Positions 18,065 through 25,695 of a stretch of 64,000 nucleotides of DNA are shown here, piece by piece. The translations under genes were made by a program, and so were the position numbers. The notes under the pieces are model-generated. The model was not told where the DNA came from, made no database searches, and saw only the letters and a program-made list of their open reading frames with translations. This DNA is from Leeuwenhoekiella aestuarii (GTDB lineage Bacteria; Bacteroidota; Bacteroidia; Flavobacteriales; Flavobacteriaceae). How positions within the stretch are numbered: position 1 is the first letter of the stretch; each line of letters begins with the position of its first letter. The stretch covers positions 124,001 to 188,000 of the forward strand of contig NZ_QOVJ01000003.1 in the NCBI RefSeq assembly GCF_004104055.1, read 5' to 3'.

Positions 18065-18406
18065 ATGGAAGATGTGAAGCTGTTAACCTGCAATGAAAAA
18101 ATACGGGCAATTCACGATACGATGGATGTATTAAGCGGCAAATGGAAGGTTTCAATCATAGCTTGTTTGTGTTATAAAGGAATGCGCTATTCAGAATTGA
18201 TGCGTCAAGTGCCCGGCATTAGCGGTAAAATGCTGAGTAGGGAATTGAAAGATTTAGAAATGAATAAACTCATTGAGCGTACCGTAGCACATACAAAGCC
18301 GGTTTGTGTTCATTATAAAATAACACCTTATGGCGCTTCGTTAAAAGAGTTAACCGAAGTAATAGCAACCTGGGGGCTGAAGCATCGGGAGCTGATAACG
18401 CACTAA
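18065..18406 (+). CDS. HxlR-family winged-helix transcriptional regulator
   Basis: A 113-residue HxlR/DUF24 regulator. It has the family pattern CNEKIRAIHDTMDVLSGKWKVSIIACL at the start, MRYSELMRQVPGISGKMLSRELKDLEMNKLIERT as the winged helix-turn-helix, and YKITPYGASLKELTEVIATWG at the dimer helix. Cys 10 lies where several HxlR members carry a redox- or aldehyde-sensing cysteine. It is transcribed away from the nitroreductase, which it probably controls through the repeats between the genes. The target assignment is inference from the divergent layout. Confidence 0.92.
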   Translation: MEDVKLLTCNEKIRAIHDTMDVLSGKWKVSIIACLCYKGMRYSELMRQVPGISGKMLSRELKDLEMNKLIERTVAHTKPVCVHYKITPYGASLKELTEVIATWGLKHRELITH

Positions 18407-18448
18407 TTATAAAGTTTCATTTTCTGAACCCATTTAAAATACGTTGTA

Positions 18449-18865
18449 ATGACCGAAATAGAACGCAAATTAGACAGTAACGGCATACGGCCTACGGCGA
18501 TGCGTATTTTAATATACAAATATATGGCTGAGAAAAACAATGCGCTGGCCTTAACCGATGTTGAACAGGCATTTCAAAAAGCCGAACGTACGACCTTATA
18601 CCGAACGATAAAAACCTTTGAAGAAAAAGGGATTGTACATCAAATAGATGATGGTACCGGCGTGTTGAAATACGCCTTGTGTGAACCGGGCTGTAATTGT
18701 GAAATCGATAGGGATTTGCATTTACATTTTCATTGTAATTCCTGCGATAAGACCATTTGTCTTACTCAACATAAAATACCACACATCAACCTTCCCGAAG
18801 GTTTTATGGCTGAGGATGCCAATCTGGTCGTGAAAGGCATCTGCGATAGTTGTAGTGCCTATTAA
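18449..18865 (+). CDS. Fur-family metalloregulator
   Basis: A 138-residue Fur-superfamily protein. The winged helix is GIRPTAMRILIYKYMAEKNNALALTDVEQAFQKAERTTLYRTIKTFEEKGIVHQI in pattern, the metal-site region includes HLHFHC, and the two structural-zinc Cys pairs are CNSC and CDSC. An unusual extra cysteine cluster CEPGCNC precedes the dimerisation domain. The gene ends 41 bases before the P1B-type ATPase and both run in the same direction, so a zinc- or heavy-metal-responsive role (Zur-like) controlling the exporter is the most likely reading. The exact metal cannot be read from the sequence. Confidence 0.88.
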   Translation: MTEIERKLDSNGIRPTAMRILIYKYMAEKNNALALTDVEQAFQKAERTTLYRTIKTFEEKGIVHQIDDGTGVLKYALCEPGCNCEIDRDLHLHFHCNSCDKTICLTQHKIPHINLPEGFMAEDANLVVKGICDSCSAY

Positions 18866-18881
18866 TTGCACTTCTGTTGCA
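18866..18881 (+). promoter_or_regulatory. Candidate Fur/Zur-type operator before the P1B ATPase
   Basis: TTGCACTTCTGTTGCA is a partial palindrome with two TGCA half-sites 7 bases apart, placed between the regulator stop codon and the ATPase start. Matches outside the TGCA cores are weak. Confidence 0.3.
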
Positions 18882-18906
18882 TTGCTTATTTATAGACCTT
18901 GCACCT

Positions 18907-20880
18907 ATGAATACAGAAGCTCAAAATACCACACCTACCTACGAGAACGACAGCTGTTGTTCTACGAATACAAAAAGGCCTAATCACGCAGATGACAATC
19001 ACGATCACGGAGACCAAGGAGCTGGCTTTAAGACCTATATTCCGGGTATATTTAGTTTTGTGATACTGGTTACCGGCATTGCTTTAGATTACTTTGAAGT
19101 TACTTTCTTTAAAGAATACATGCGTTTGGCGTGGTATATAGTAGCTTATATCCCGGTGGGATTCCCGGTGATGAAAGAAGGCTGGGAGCATATTCGTAAC
19201 GGGGATTTTTTCACTGAATTTCTTTTAATGACCCTAGCGACTATCGGTGCATTTGCATTGGGAGAATACCCTGAGGGGGTTGCCGTGATGTTGTTTTATG
19301 CGGTGGGTGAGTTGTTTCAGCATGCTGCGGTAGACAAGGCTAAAGGCAATATCAAAGCCCTACTGGATGTAAGACCCTATGAAGCATTGGTTTTTCGTCA
19401 GAATGCGTTTACCGCTGTTGAACCAGATGAAGTTGCTGTAGGCGAAAAGGTTCAGGTACGAGTAGGAGAGAAGATTCCTTTAGATGGAAGGTTACTGAGT
19501 GATCAAGCAGTTCTAAACACGGCTGCATTAACGGGAGAAAGTAAACCCGATACGGTAAAAAAAGGAGCGCCGGTTTATGCCGGAAGCATCAATCTGGAAA
19601 GCGTTATCGAACTGGAAACCACAGCTGCATTCAAAGACAGTTCGATTGCCCGTATTTTAGATTTGGTTCAAAATGCAACCTCCAGAAAGTCTAAAACCGA
19701 GTTATTCATCCGGAAGTTTGCACGGGTTTATACACCTATCGTGGTTGTTCTTGCAATTGCAGTTACGCTGTTACCCTACTTTTTTGTGGAAGATTATGTT
19801 TTTAGAGCCTGGTTATATCGAGCGTTGATCTTTCTGGTAATCTCATGTCCGTGTGCTTTAGTGATTTCGATTCCGTTAGGGTATTTTGGGGGACTGGGGG
19901 CTGCATCGCGCAACGGGATTTTATTTAAAGGAGCTTCTTTTTTAGATGCGATAACTAAGATAAATACCGTGGTGATGGATAAAACCGGAACCGTAACTCA
20001 AGGTGTTTTTAAGATCAAACAGATTGAAAACAAATCGGGTTTTTCTGAAGACGAATTGATGAATTACCTTACCGCTATAGAAGCTCAATCTACACATCCT
20101 ATTGCAACCGCTGTGGGTGAATACCATGTGCAAGGCGTTGCTTTTTCTGCAAGCGAAGTTTCAGAAATCGCCGGTAAAGGTTTAAAAGGAAACGTGAATG
20201 GAAAAACCGTTCTGGCAGGAAATAAAGCGTTGCTGACTGCTCATAATATTCCTGTGCCTGCTGAGGTGGATGAGATCGTAGAATCTGTTGTTATGGTTGC
20301 TGTTGACACTGCATTTTCGGGCTATGTGGTGCTTGCAGATGAATTGAAAGTCGATGCGAAAGAAGCCGTAATCCAGCTTAGAAAAGCCGGAATCAAGCAG
20401 ATCATCATGCTTTCAGGGGATAAAGATGCCATTACGCAACAAACCGCAAACGAACTCGGTCTGGATTATGCAAAAGGAGGTTTACTTCCGGAAGATAAAT
20501 TGAACGAAGTGGAGCGACTACAACAAGATAAAACGACTCAAGTTGCGTTTATAGGTGATGGTATTAATGATGCACCAGTATTAGCCACCAGTGACGTGGG
20601 GATAGCTATGGGAGGTTTAGGGAGTGATGTAGCAATAGAAACAGCAGCTATCATCATACAGACTGATCAACCTTCAAAAGTGGCACAGGCGATTAAAATA
20701 GGGAAATCTACCCGCAAGATCGTTTGGCAGAATATCGCGTTGGCTTTTGGAGTAAAAGCCATTGTACTTATTCTGGGAGCAGGTGGTTTGGCCACTATGT
20801 GGGAAGCAGTATTTGCTGATGTAGGTGTTGCTTTTCTGGCAATTTTAAATGCCGTGCGTTTGCAGAATATGAAGTGGTAA
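18907..20880 (+). CDS. P1B-type heavy-metal exporting ATPase (Zn/Cd/Pb type)
   Basis: About 657 residues. It has the membrane metal site SCPCALVIS near residue 312, the phosphorylation site DKTGT near 358, the actuator LTGESKPD, the hinge GDGINDAP and, in the last helices, ADVGVAFLAILNAVRL, whose Asp is typical of the Zn/Cd/Pb (P1B-2) subgroup. There is no N-terminal CxxC metal-binding domain; instead the first 45 residues hold a CC pair and a His/Asp-rich tail (HADDNHDHGD). The frame could start at TTG 18877, but that overlaps the putative operator, so ATG 18907 is chosen. It probably detoxifies zinc or cadmium under control of the Fur-family gene upstream. Confidence 0.92.
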   Translation: MNTEAQNTTPTYENDSCCSTNTKRPNHADDNHDHGDQGAGFKTYIPGIFSFVILVTGIALDYFEVTFFKEYMRLAWYIVAYIPVGFPVMKEGWEHIRNGDFFTEFLLMTLATIGAFALGEYPEGVAVMLFYAVGELFQHAAVDKAKGNIKALLDVRPYEALVFRQNAFTAVEPDEVAVGEKVQVRVGEKIPLDGRLLSDQAVLNTAALTGESKPDTVKKGAPVYAGSINLESVIELETTAAFKDSSIARILDLVQNATSRKSKTELFIRKFARVYTPIVVVLAIAVTLLPYFFVEDYVFRAWLYRALIFLVISCPCALVISIPLGYFGGLGAASRNGILFKGASFLDAITKINTVVMDKTGTVTQGVFKIKQIENKSGFSEDELMNYLTAIEAQSTHPIATAVGEYHVQGVAFSASEVSEIAGKGLKGNVNGKTVLAGNKALLTAHNIPVPAEVDEIVESVVMVAVDTAFSGYVVLADELKVDAKEAVIQLRKAGIKQIIMLSGDKDAITQQTANELGLDYAKGGLLPEDKLNEVERLQQDKTTQVAFIGDGINDAPVLATSDVGIAMGGLGSDVAIETAAIIIQTDQPSKVAQAIKIGKSTRKIVWQNIALAFGVKAIVLILGAGGLATMWEAVFADVGVAFLAILNAVRLQNMKW

Positions 20881-20901
20881 CCCGGTTAGGATAACCCGTG
20901 A

Positions 20902-21552
20902 TTAATCGATTTTATAATTGGTGATCTTCAGTTTGATCTTTCCGGTTTTGGTATCCATATTACGCATGGTTTTTCGATCTATCTTGGTATCACTACCCAT
21001 AAAATTCAAGGGTATTTTGAGCTTTTCGATAGCAAAAGAAACTTCGACGTAATCGGGTAAAATATCCTGAGCTGCGGTGTATTTCATATCCAGCTTGTAA
21101 GTGCCTTGTTTTTTGGTAGTAATTTCAGAAGCGGCGATACGTTGATTTTGAGTATCAAGATACAGCGTTGCTAAAGCCATATCAGACTCATCCCCGGTAG
21201 GGATCACATGGAGTACTTTTACAGAGATTCCGTGAAGTGTTTCTTCACCGCGGTTTACAGTAATAAAGGGATGCTCAAATAATTCAGACAAAGCAAAATC
21301 GAGTCCGCGTTTGGGTAAGACCACAAAATCATCACTAGAAAACCTGATGTCTTTTCCCTTTTGATATTCCATAGACGCGTGCTTGGTGGGCATATTGATG
21401 AAAGGAGCTTCTAAGTCGAGTTCGAGATCTGCAGTAAACCCATTCACTGCATCCATACGTTCTTTAATCGCAATTAAATCAGTATCAATCTCTTGAGCCG
21501 AAGTGTATAAAACACAACATAGTGCAGCAATTAGGCATAAGTATTTTATCAT
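20902..21552 (-). CDS. LolA-like outer-membrane lipoprotein carrier protein
   Basis: A 216-residue exported protein (signal MIKYLCLIAALCCVLYTSAQ). The mature part fits the LolA/LolB half-barrel fold: AIKERMDAVNGFTADLELDLEAPFINMP, then YQKGKDIRFSSDDFVVLPKRG, and later LATLYLDTQNQRIAASEITTKKQGTYKLDMKYT. LolA-like proteins shuttle lipids or lipoproteins across the periplasm. It is the last gene of the four-gene minus-strand unit and overlaps the ABC permease gene by 4 bases. This link suggests the ABC complex and the carrier move the same hydrophobic cargo, though it is not the canonical LolCDE. Confidence 0.82.
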   Translation of the reverse strand: MIKYLCLIAALCCVLYTSAQEIDTDLIAIKERMDAVNGFTADLELDLEAPFINMPTKHASMEYQKGKDIRFSSDDFVVLPKRGLDFALSELFEHPFITVNRGEETLHGISVKVLHVIPTGDESDMALATLYLDTQNQRIAASEITTKKQGTYKLDMKYTAAQDILPDYVEVSFAIEKLKIPLNFMGSDTKIDRKTMRNMDTKTGKIKLKITNYKID

Positions 21553-22382
21553 CCTATATCTCTTTTAGTAAACAGATAAATCCCTACTACAGCAAAAAAC
21601 ACGGTATATCCTGCAAGTAACAGGTTGTCTATCAAAATAGAATTTATATCCAATTCATAATCAAAAAAATGCTGCCACGCATTGGTAAGCTTCGGAAAAA
21701 AGAAACGTTCTACAGTGGGTAAACCAAAATCAGCTTTAAGCAATAACGAGCATAAAATCAGAAAAAAAGCTGAAGCAATCCAGGTTTTAGCCGGTTCCTT
21801 AAGCAAAATCCCCAGCGTAAGACTAACCGTGGTAAAAAACAGCATACTCAACAAACCGGAAGCAAAAGCGAAGCAAATGCGTTTAAAAGCCTCGTCTGCC
21901 GGGAAAAAATTAAGCGTTCCTAAATACACGACCAGATCTCCGCTGCCAAAAATACTGTAAGCTAGAATAAAAGTGGTGAGCATCAGCAAGGCCAGAATAA
22001 GTGCTGTAAAAATAAAGGAAGTGATGTATTTTGCTGTGATGAGTTGCCCTTTGCTCACAGCTTGTAACATCAAGGTTTTTAAGGTTCCGTTTTTGTATTC
22101 TTCAGTGATGAGGGCAGAGCTTACGATCATCAAAATGAGCGGTAAATTAAACCACAGCGAATTCAGGATAATGTACAACAGCAAGTTGCCATTGAGCAGA
22201 TTTCCTTCAAAATAAAAAGATTGTCTGAGGTTGTCTAAGAGCAATTCTAAGATGGTGGCACCTTGATAATATGCAGCGGTTAGGATAATGCCTTCAATCA
22301 ATAGAACTGCTCCTATCGCATACCAGGTTTTACTTTCGCGAAAAAGTTTGAACAATTCGGCTTTTAATAATGGGATCATCAT
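21549..22382 (-). CDS. ABC-2 type transporter permease
   Basis: A 277-residue membrane protein with about six hydrophobic helices and the ABC-2 start pattern MMIPLLKAELFKLFRESKTWYAIGAVLLIEGI. A conserved segment LITEEYKNGTLKTLMLQAVSKGQLITAKY is the usual ABC-2 coupling region. It overlaps the ATPase gene by 4 bases upstream and the LolA-like gene by 4 bases downstream, so these products form one exporter unit. The cargo is unknown; lipid or lipoprotein is suggested by the LolA-like neighbour. Confidence 0.88.
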   Translation of the reverse strand: MMIPLLKAELFKLFRESKTWYAIGAVLLIEGIILTAAYYQGATILELLLDNLRQSFYFEGNLLNGNLLLYIILNSLWFNLPLILMIVSSALITEEYKNGTLKTLMLQAVSKGQLITAKYITSFIFTALILALLMLTTFILAYSIFGSGDLVVYLGTLNFFPADEAFKRICFAFASGLLSMLFFTTVSLTLGILLKEPAKTWIASAFFLILCSLLLKADFGLPTVERFFFPKLTNAWQHFFDYELDINSILIDNLLLAGYTVFFAVVGIYLFTKRDIG

Positions 22383-23230
22383 GGTGCTAACGGAATTACC
22401 AATTGTTCTAAGGTGATATCAGGCAGGCATGAAGTTACCGCAAAACCTTCTTCCAATACATTTTGTAAGATTCCCGGTATGTGTTCACTGCTGCATTTGA
22501 TAGAGGCCGTATTTTTTTCAGCAGCTACTAAGTAGGGTTGGAGTGTTCTGCTCGTTTCAATATTAGTAGCAGTGATCGTATACCTCGAAATTAATCCGTC
22601 AAGTAGCATCCTGGTTTCCCCTTTATTTACCAAAGTCCCGTTGTCTATGACATAGAGATAGTCACAACACTTTTGCAATTCGGTCATCAAGTGCGAAGAA
22701 AGCAAAATAGCGATATTTTGAGTAGCCAGTTTTTTAATCAGTTTGATAAGCGAAGCAACACCGGTTGGGTCAAGACCCGAAAAGGGTTCGTCAAGAATCA
22801 GAATATCCGGATCGTTGAGTAGCGCAATCGCAATGCCCAGACGTTGTTTCATGCCCATAGAAAAGTTGCGTACAGGATCTTTACGGTCTACGGGTAGTCC
22901 CACGCTTTCCAGATAGTTTTTGACGCTATTTACATCGGCAGGAGCTTTCTGAATTTGCGCGAACAGTCTAAGGTTTTCATAGGCGTTTAGGTAGCCGTAT
23001 AAGCCGGGTTGTTCAATAACTGCACCTATTGGTTTTGCTCGTTTGGATGCTACAGCCACCGTGCCGTAATCTGGAGTAATCAAACCGCACAGAATCTTAA
23101 ATAAAGTGGTTTTGCCTGCTCCATTTCTGCCTAATAAGCCAGAGATGACACCCGGTTTTAATTCAATAGAAAAGTTGTGAAGCGCGTTACCCGATTTGTA
23201 AGACTTGCTTAATTCTGTTGCGTGTAGCAT
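22379..23230 (-). CDS. ABC transporter ATP-binding protein
   Basis: A 283-residue ABC ATPase with Walker A GLLGRNGAGKTT near residue 34, signature FSMGMKQRLGIA near 125, Walker B DILILDEPFSGLDP near 146 and H-loop LLSSHLM. The C-terminal tail of about 60 residues is typical of ABC-2 drug or antibiotic exporter ATPases. Its start overlaps the upstream membrane-protein gene by one base and its end overlaps the permease gene by four. It powers the exporter formed with the permease at 21549-22382. Confidence 0.93.
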   Translation of the reverse strand: MLHATELSKSYKSGNALHNFSIELKPGVISGLLGRNGAGKTTLFKILCGLITPDYGTVAVASKRAKPIGAVIEQPGLYGYLNAYENLRLFAQIQKAPADVNSVKNYLESVGLPVDRKDPVRNFSMGMKQRLGIAIALLNDPDILILDEPFSGLDPTGVASLIKLIKKLATQNIAILLSSHLMTELQKCCDYLYVIDNGTLVNKGETRMLLDGLISRYTITATNIETSRTLQPYLVAAEKNTASIKCSSEHIPGILQNVLEEGFAVTSCLPDITLEQLVIPLAP

Positions 23231-23772
23231 TAAGCCGTTAATTTTTTAGCGTTTCTAAAATCAAATTTAGGCTCATAATATTTCTCTAAAAAGGTTCTGG
23301 ACCAAAAGTATTTTTTAAAGGGAAACCAGGGGTCCTGAACCATGAACTGAGGTATAAAATGATACCATTTTACACCTAGTTCGTAATAGTATTGTTTGAT
23401 TTCGGTTTCCATACCCAGTTCTTTAGCTGCAGCTATCAACGCCATACGCTGGCATTTACTTCCCCGGTAATGCTCTGCGATTTTAGGCGTAAAGCCGTGC
23501 TGAAATAAATGATCTTTTACCCGTTTGTAATTCTGAAAACGCGACCAGACATCCATTGTAACTAAAAATATATGAATAAATGAAAACATCAGGGACCAAA
23601 GCCAGAATGCGATAATAAGGATGGTTTCTTCTGTATAGGCTTCCAGAAATTTAGTGTAGTAAAAAACCGTTTCCAAAATAAATAAAAACAGCGCGCCATA
23701 GAGTAATTTACCTACATTCCAGTAAGACATAAAAACCGTAGGCTGCTTCGGCAAATCGCTGTAATGCATCAT
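23230..23772 (-). CDS. Hypothetical two-helix membrane protein, first gene of the ABC operon
   Basis: About 180 residues with two membrane helices (LLYGALFLFILETVFYY and TILIIAFWLWSLMFSFIHIFLV) and a basic, aromatic C-terminal half (KYFWSRTFLEKYYEPKFDF). The segment GSKCQRMALIAAAKELGMETEIKQYYYELGVKWYHFIPQF suggests a soluble helical domain. No family is recognised. A TTG start at 23796 is possible but the double ATG at 23772 is preferred. It shares one base with the ABC ATPase gene, so it may be an accessory subunit of that exporter. Confidence 0.72.
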   Translation of the reverse strand: MMHYSDLPKQPTVFMSYWNVGKLLYGALFLFILETVFYYTKFLEAYTEETILIIAFWLWSLMFSFIHIFLVTMDVWSRFQNYKRVKDHLFQHGFTPKIAEHYRGSKCQRMALIAAAKELGMETEIKQYYYELGVKWYHFIPQFMVQDPWFPFKKYFWSRTFLEKYYEPKFDFRNAKKLTA

Positions 23773-23920
23773 AAAGTGGAGACCTATTAGTTGCAATAAT
23801 AAACAAATAGCAGATTTAAATATTGTTTAGCATATAGATTAACTTAATTTTTCAGGAATAACTAAAAAATGCCATTCCTTTTAATAGGAGTTCACGGTTT
23901 TGAAGCGAAACGTTACGATA

Positions 23921-25108
23921 CTATACCGAATCTTTCGCTTTAGCTGCTTTGCGTTCTTCCCGTTCTTGTTTTCTAGTTGCTCTTCTGGCTTCTCTTTTTT
24001 CTTTTCCGGTTAAAGTAGCCTCTTCCTTAAACGCATCCTTAAACTCTATAGAATCGTCAGTTTCTCCCTTAAATGCTTTAATCCAGGCATTCTTTAAAAT
24101 CCCTCCGATCGTTGGCCATACACCGGCCTTAATATTATTTAAATCCCCGGAAAGTGGTATTTCGGTAGCCAGGGTATCAGTACGTTGATTTTTCAAAGCA
24201 AATTTAAAAAAGCCGATAAAGCCTTCCCACAAAGTTTCCAGGAAACCATCTTCTTGACCAAGGAGTTTAGTATCTATTAGAAGCGGTTTCATATAGCCTT
24301 TCAGGTAACCGTCTGCAATGGCAAGCTCGCTGTATAATTCTACTGTACCGCTGTCGAAATCTATCCCTGCATAATAGTTTGTAAAATCATTAAGTGCGGT
24401 GGCATTGGCTTGTTGTAGCGAAAGCTCCATATCCATATCCGGAATTTCTTTGAGGATGTTGAGTGCACCGTCTAGCTGTATTTTTCCGCCACCAAAAGAA
24501 ATTCCGGTTGCTTTTATAGGCGAGGGGAGTACCCGATTTTGTGCTACCACGTTACGCAAATTGTCTGCGGTGAGTTCGAGTTTTTCTATTGAAAGGTCAA
24601 CATTAGGATCTGCAGCAAGTTGCACAAAAGCCAGTTTTCCATCGTGTACTTCAAAATGGTTTATTTCTAATGGAACCAGTTCTGTTATGGCTTTGGTCCA
24701 GTCATCAACATCTGCATCCCCTTCCGAATTGTTGGTTTGTTGATCTTCAAAAACATAAATAATTTCCGGACTAAGCATTTCAATTTCGGAAACAATTTTA
24801 CCTTTAAAAATTGATTTCCATTCCACTGAAATATCGGTTTTAGGGAAGTTTAAGAAAGGGACCTGCGTATCTGCGTTTACTTTATTAAGGTATAGACCAT
24901 CAATGGCATACGCCCCACGGTACAAAGAAATATCTATATCTGCTACCTGACCGTAATAGCCCGGGATATCGGCCAGTACTTTATTTACGTAGTTTTTAAC
25001 CAGAGTGGGAAGATAAATTCTGAATGCAATTAAAAGTGCGATCAGAACTATGGGAATCACATATCTTTTTTTCTTGTAGCGCGATCTTTTCGTCTCTGAA
25101 TCTGCCAT
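23921..25108 (-). CDS. AsmA/DUF748-like inner-membrane protein
   Basis: A 395-residue protein with one N-terminal membrane helix (VIPIVLIALLIAFRIYLPTLV) after a basic start, then a long beta-rich region beginning YVNKVLADIPGYYGQVADIDISLYRGAYAIDGLYLNKV, the usual AsmA/DUF748 opening. The C-terminus ends in a highly charged tail (KREARRATRKQEREERKAAK). AsmA-like proteins bridge the periplasm and are linked to phospholipid transport to the outer membrane. It is monocistronic on the minus strand. The family call rests on pattern, not on a profile search. Confidence 0.78.
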   Translation of the reverse strand: MADSETKRSRYKKKRYVIPIVLIALLIAFRIYLPTLVKNYVNKVLADIPGYYGQVADIDISLYRGAYAIDGLYLNKVNADTQVPFLNFPKTDISVEWKSIFKGKIVSEIEMLSPEIIYVFEDQQTNNSEGDADVDDWTKAITELVPLEINHFEVHDGKLAFVQLAADPNVDLSIEKLELTADNLRNVVAQNRVLPSPIKATGISFGGGKIQLDGALNILKEIPDMDMELSLQQANATALNDFTNYYAGIDFDSGTVELYSELAIADGYLKGYMKPLLIDTKLLGQEDGFLETLWEGFIGFFKFALKNQRTDTLATEIPLSGDLNNIKAGVWPTIGGILKNAWIKAFKGETDDSIEFKDAFKEEATLTGKEKREARRATRKQEREERKAAKAKDSV

Positions 25109-25148
25109 GATATAGCGTTTGAAGCAGCCAATTTATTAAGCTTCTTGG

Positions 25149-25197
25149 AAAAACGCGCGCTGCTTAACGGAATATTAAGCTTTAAGCGCGCTTTTAA
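25149..25197 (-). terminator. Compound hairpin terminator after the barstar-like gene
   Basis: GCGCGCT (25155-25161) pairs with AGCGCGC (25185-25191), and inside it GCTTAA pairs with TTAAGC (25162-25167, 25175-25180). On the minus strand it is followed by GTTTTT, as expected for ending the barstar-like transcript. Confidence 0.7.
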
Positions 25198-25221
25198 ATC
25201 GTACAGATATACAAAATAGTT

Positions 25222-25647
25222 CTAATTGAGGATGAGTCGAAAGGTTTTGTGCGCTGCAAATAGCTCCAGTAGAATCTCAAAAAGTGTTTCTCCCTGATCA
25301 TTTTCTAATGCGGTTATCTTGTTATGTACCCATTGGATGTTATAAGGATTACCGCTATTAGTTTTATTGGTACCGCCACAGGGTTTAATACCCTGAGGTA
25401 GTTTACTCTGATAGAAATCCCGAGTGGCTTCGAAGCCCAAGTCTTGTTTGCTTTTATGTGCATGTTTCCAAATCAAAATAACCGGAAGCTTACCAAAACC
25501 GGAATAAAGCACATCATGAAGCGCATCGAGATTGTGGGCCGGTTTATACTCTGGTAAAAAGGGAATCACGCGATACAGTGTGGTATAAAAACCAGCAAGT
25601 GTATCAAAGCGAGCAGCGTTTAATGTATAGACCTTGGGCTTTTGCAT
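25222..25647 (-). CDS. Barstar-family ribonuclease inhibitor-like protein
   Basis: A 141-residue protein that reads like barstar: LPEYKPAHNLDALHDVL (residues 31-47) matches the inhibitor loop PEYYGENLDALWDCL, keeping Asp 41 and Asp 45, the counterparts of barstar Asp35 and Asp39 that block barnase. The Trp between them is His here. KLPVILIWKHAHKSKQ matches the next strand, and ETLFEILLELFAAHKTFRLILN matches the end of the fold. An insertion of about 35 residues (about 82-117, including GGTNKTNSGNPYNIQW) separates the two parts. Barstar proteins neutralise barnase-type RNases, but no such toxin lies nearby, so this is an orphan inhibitor or an immunity gene for an incoming toxin. Confidence 0.8.
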   Translation of the reverse strand: MQKPKVYTLNAARFDTLAGFYTTLYRVIPFLPEYKPAHNLDALHDVLYSGFGKLPVILIWKHAHKSKQDLGFEATRDFYQSKLPQGIKPCGGTNKTNSGNPYNIQWVHNKITALENDQGETLFEILLELFAAHKTFRLILN

Positions 25648-25695
25648 GGCGTTTAGAGTTTAAGATTGCTTTGTATTTGTGATCGATCAGTAACA

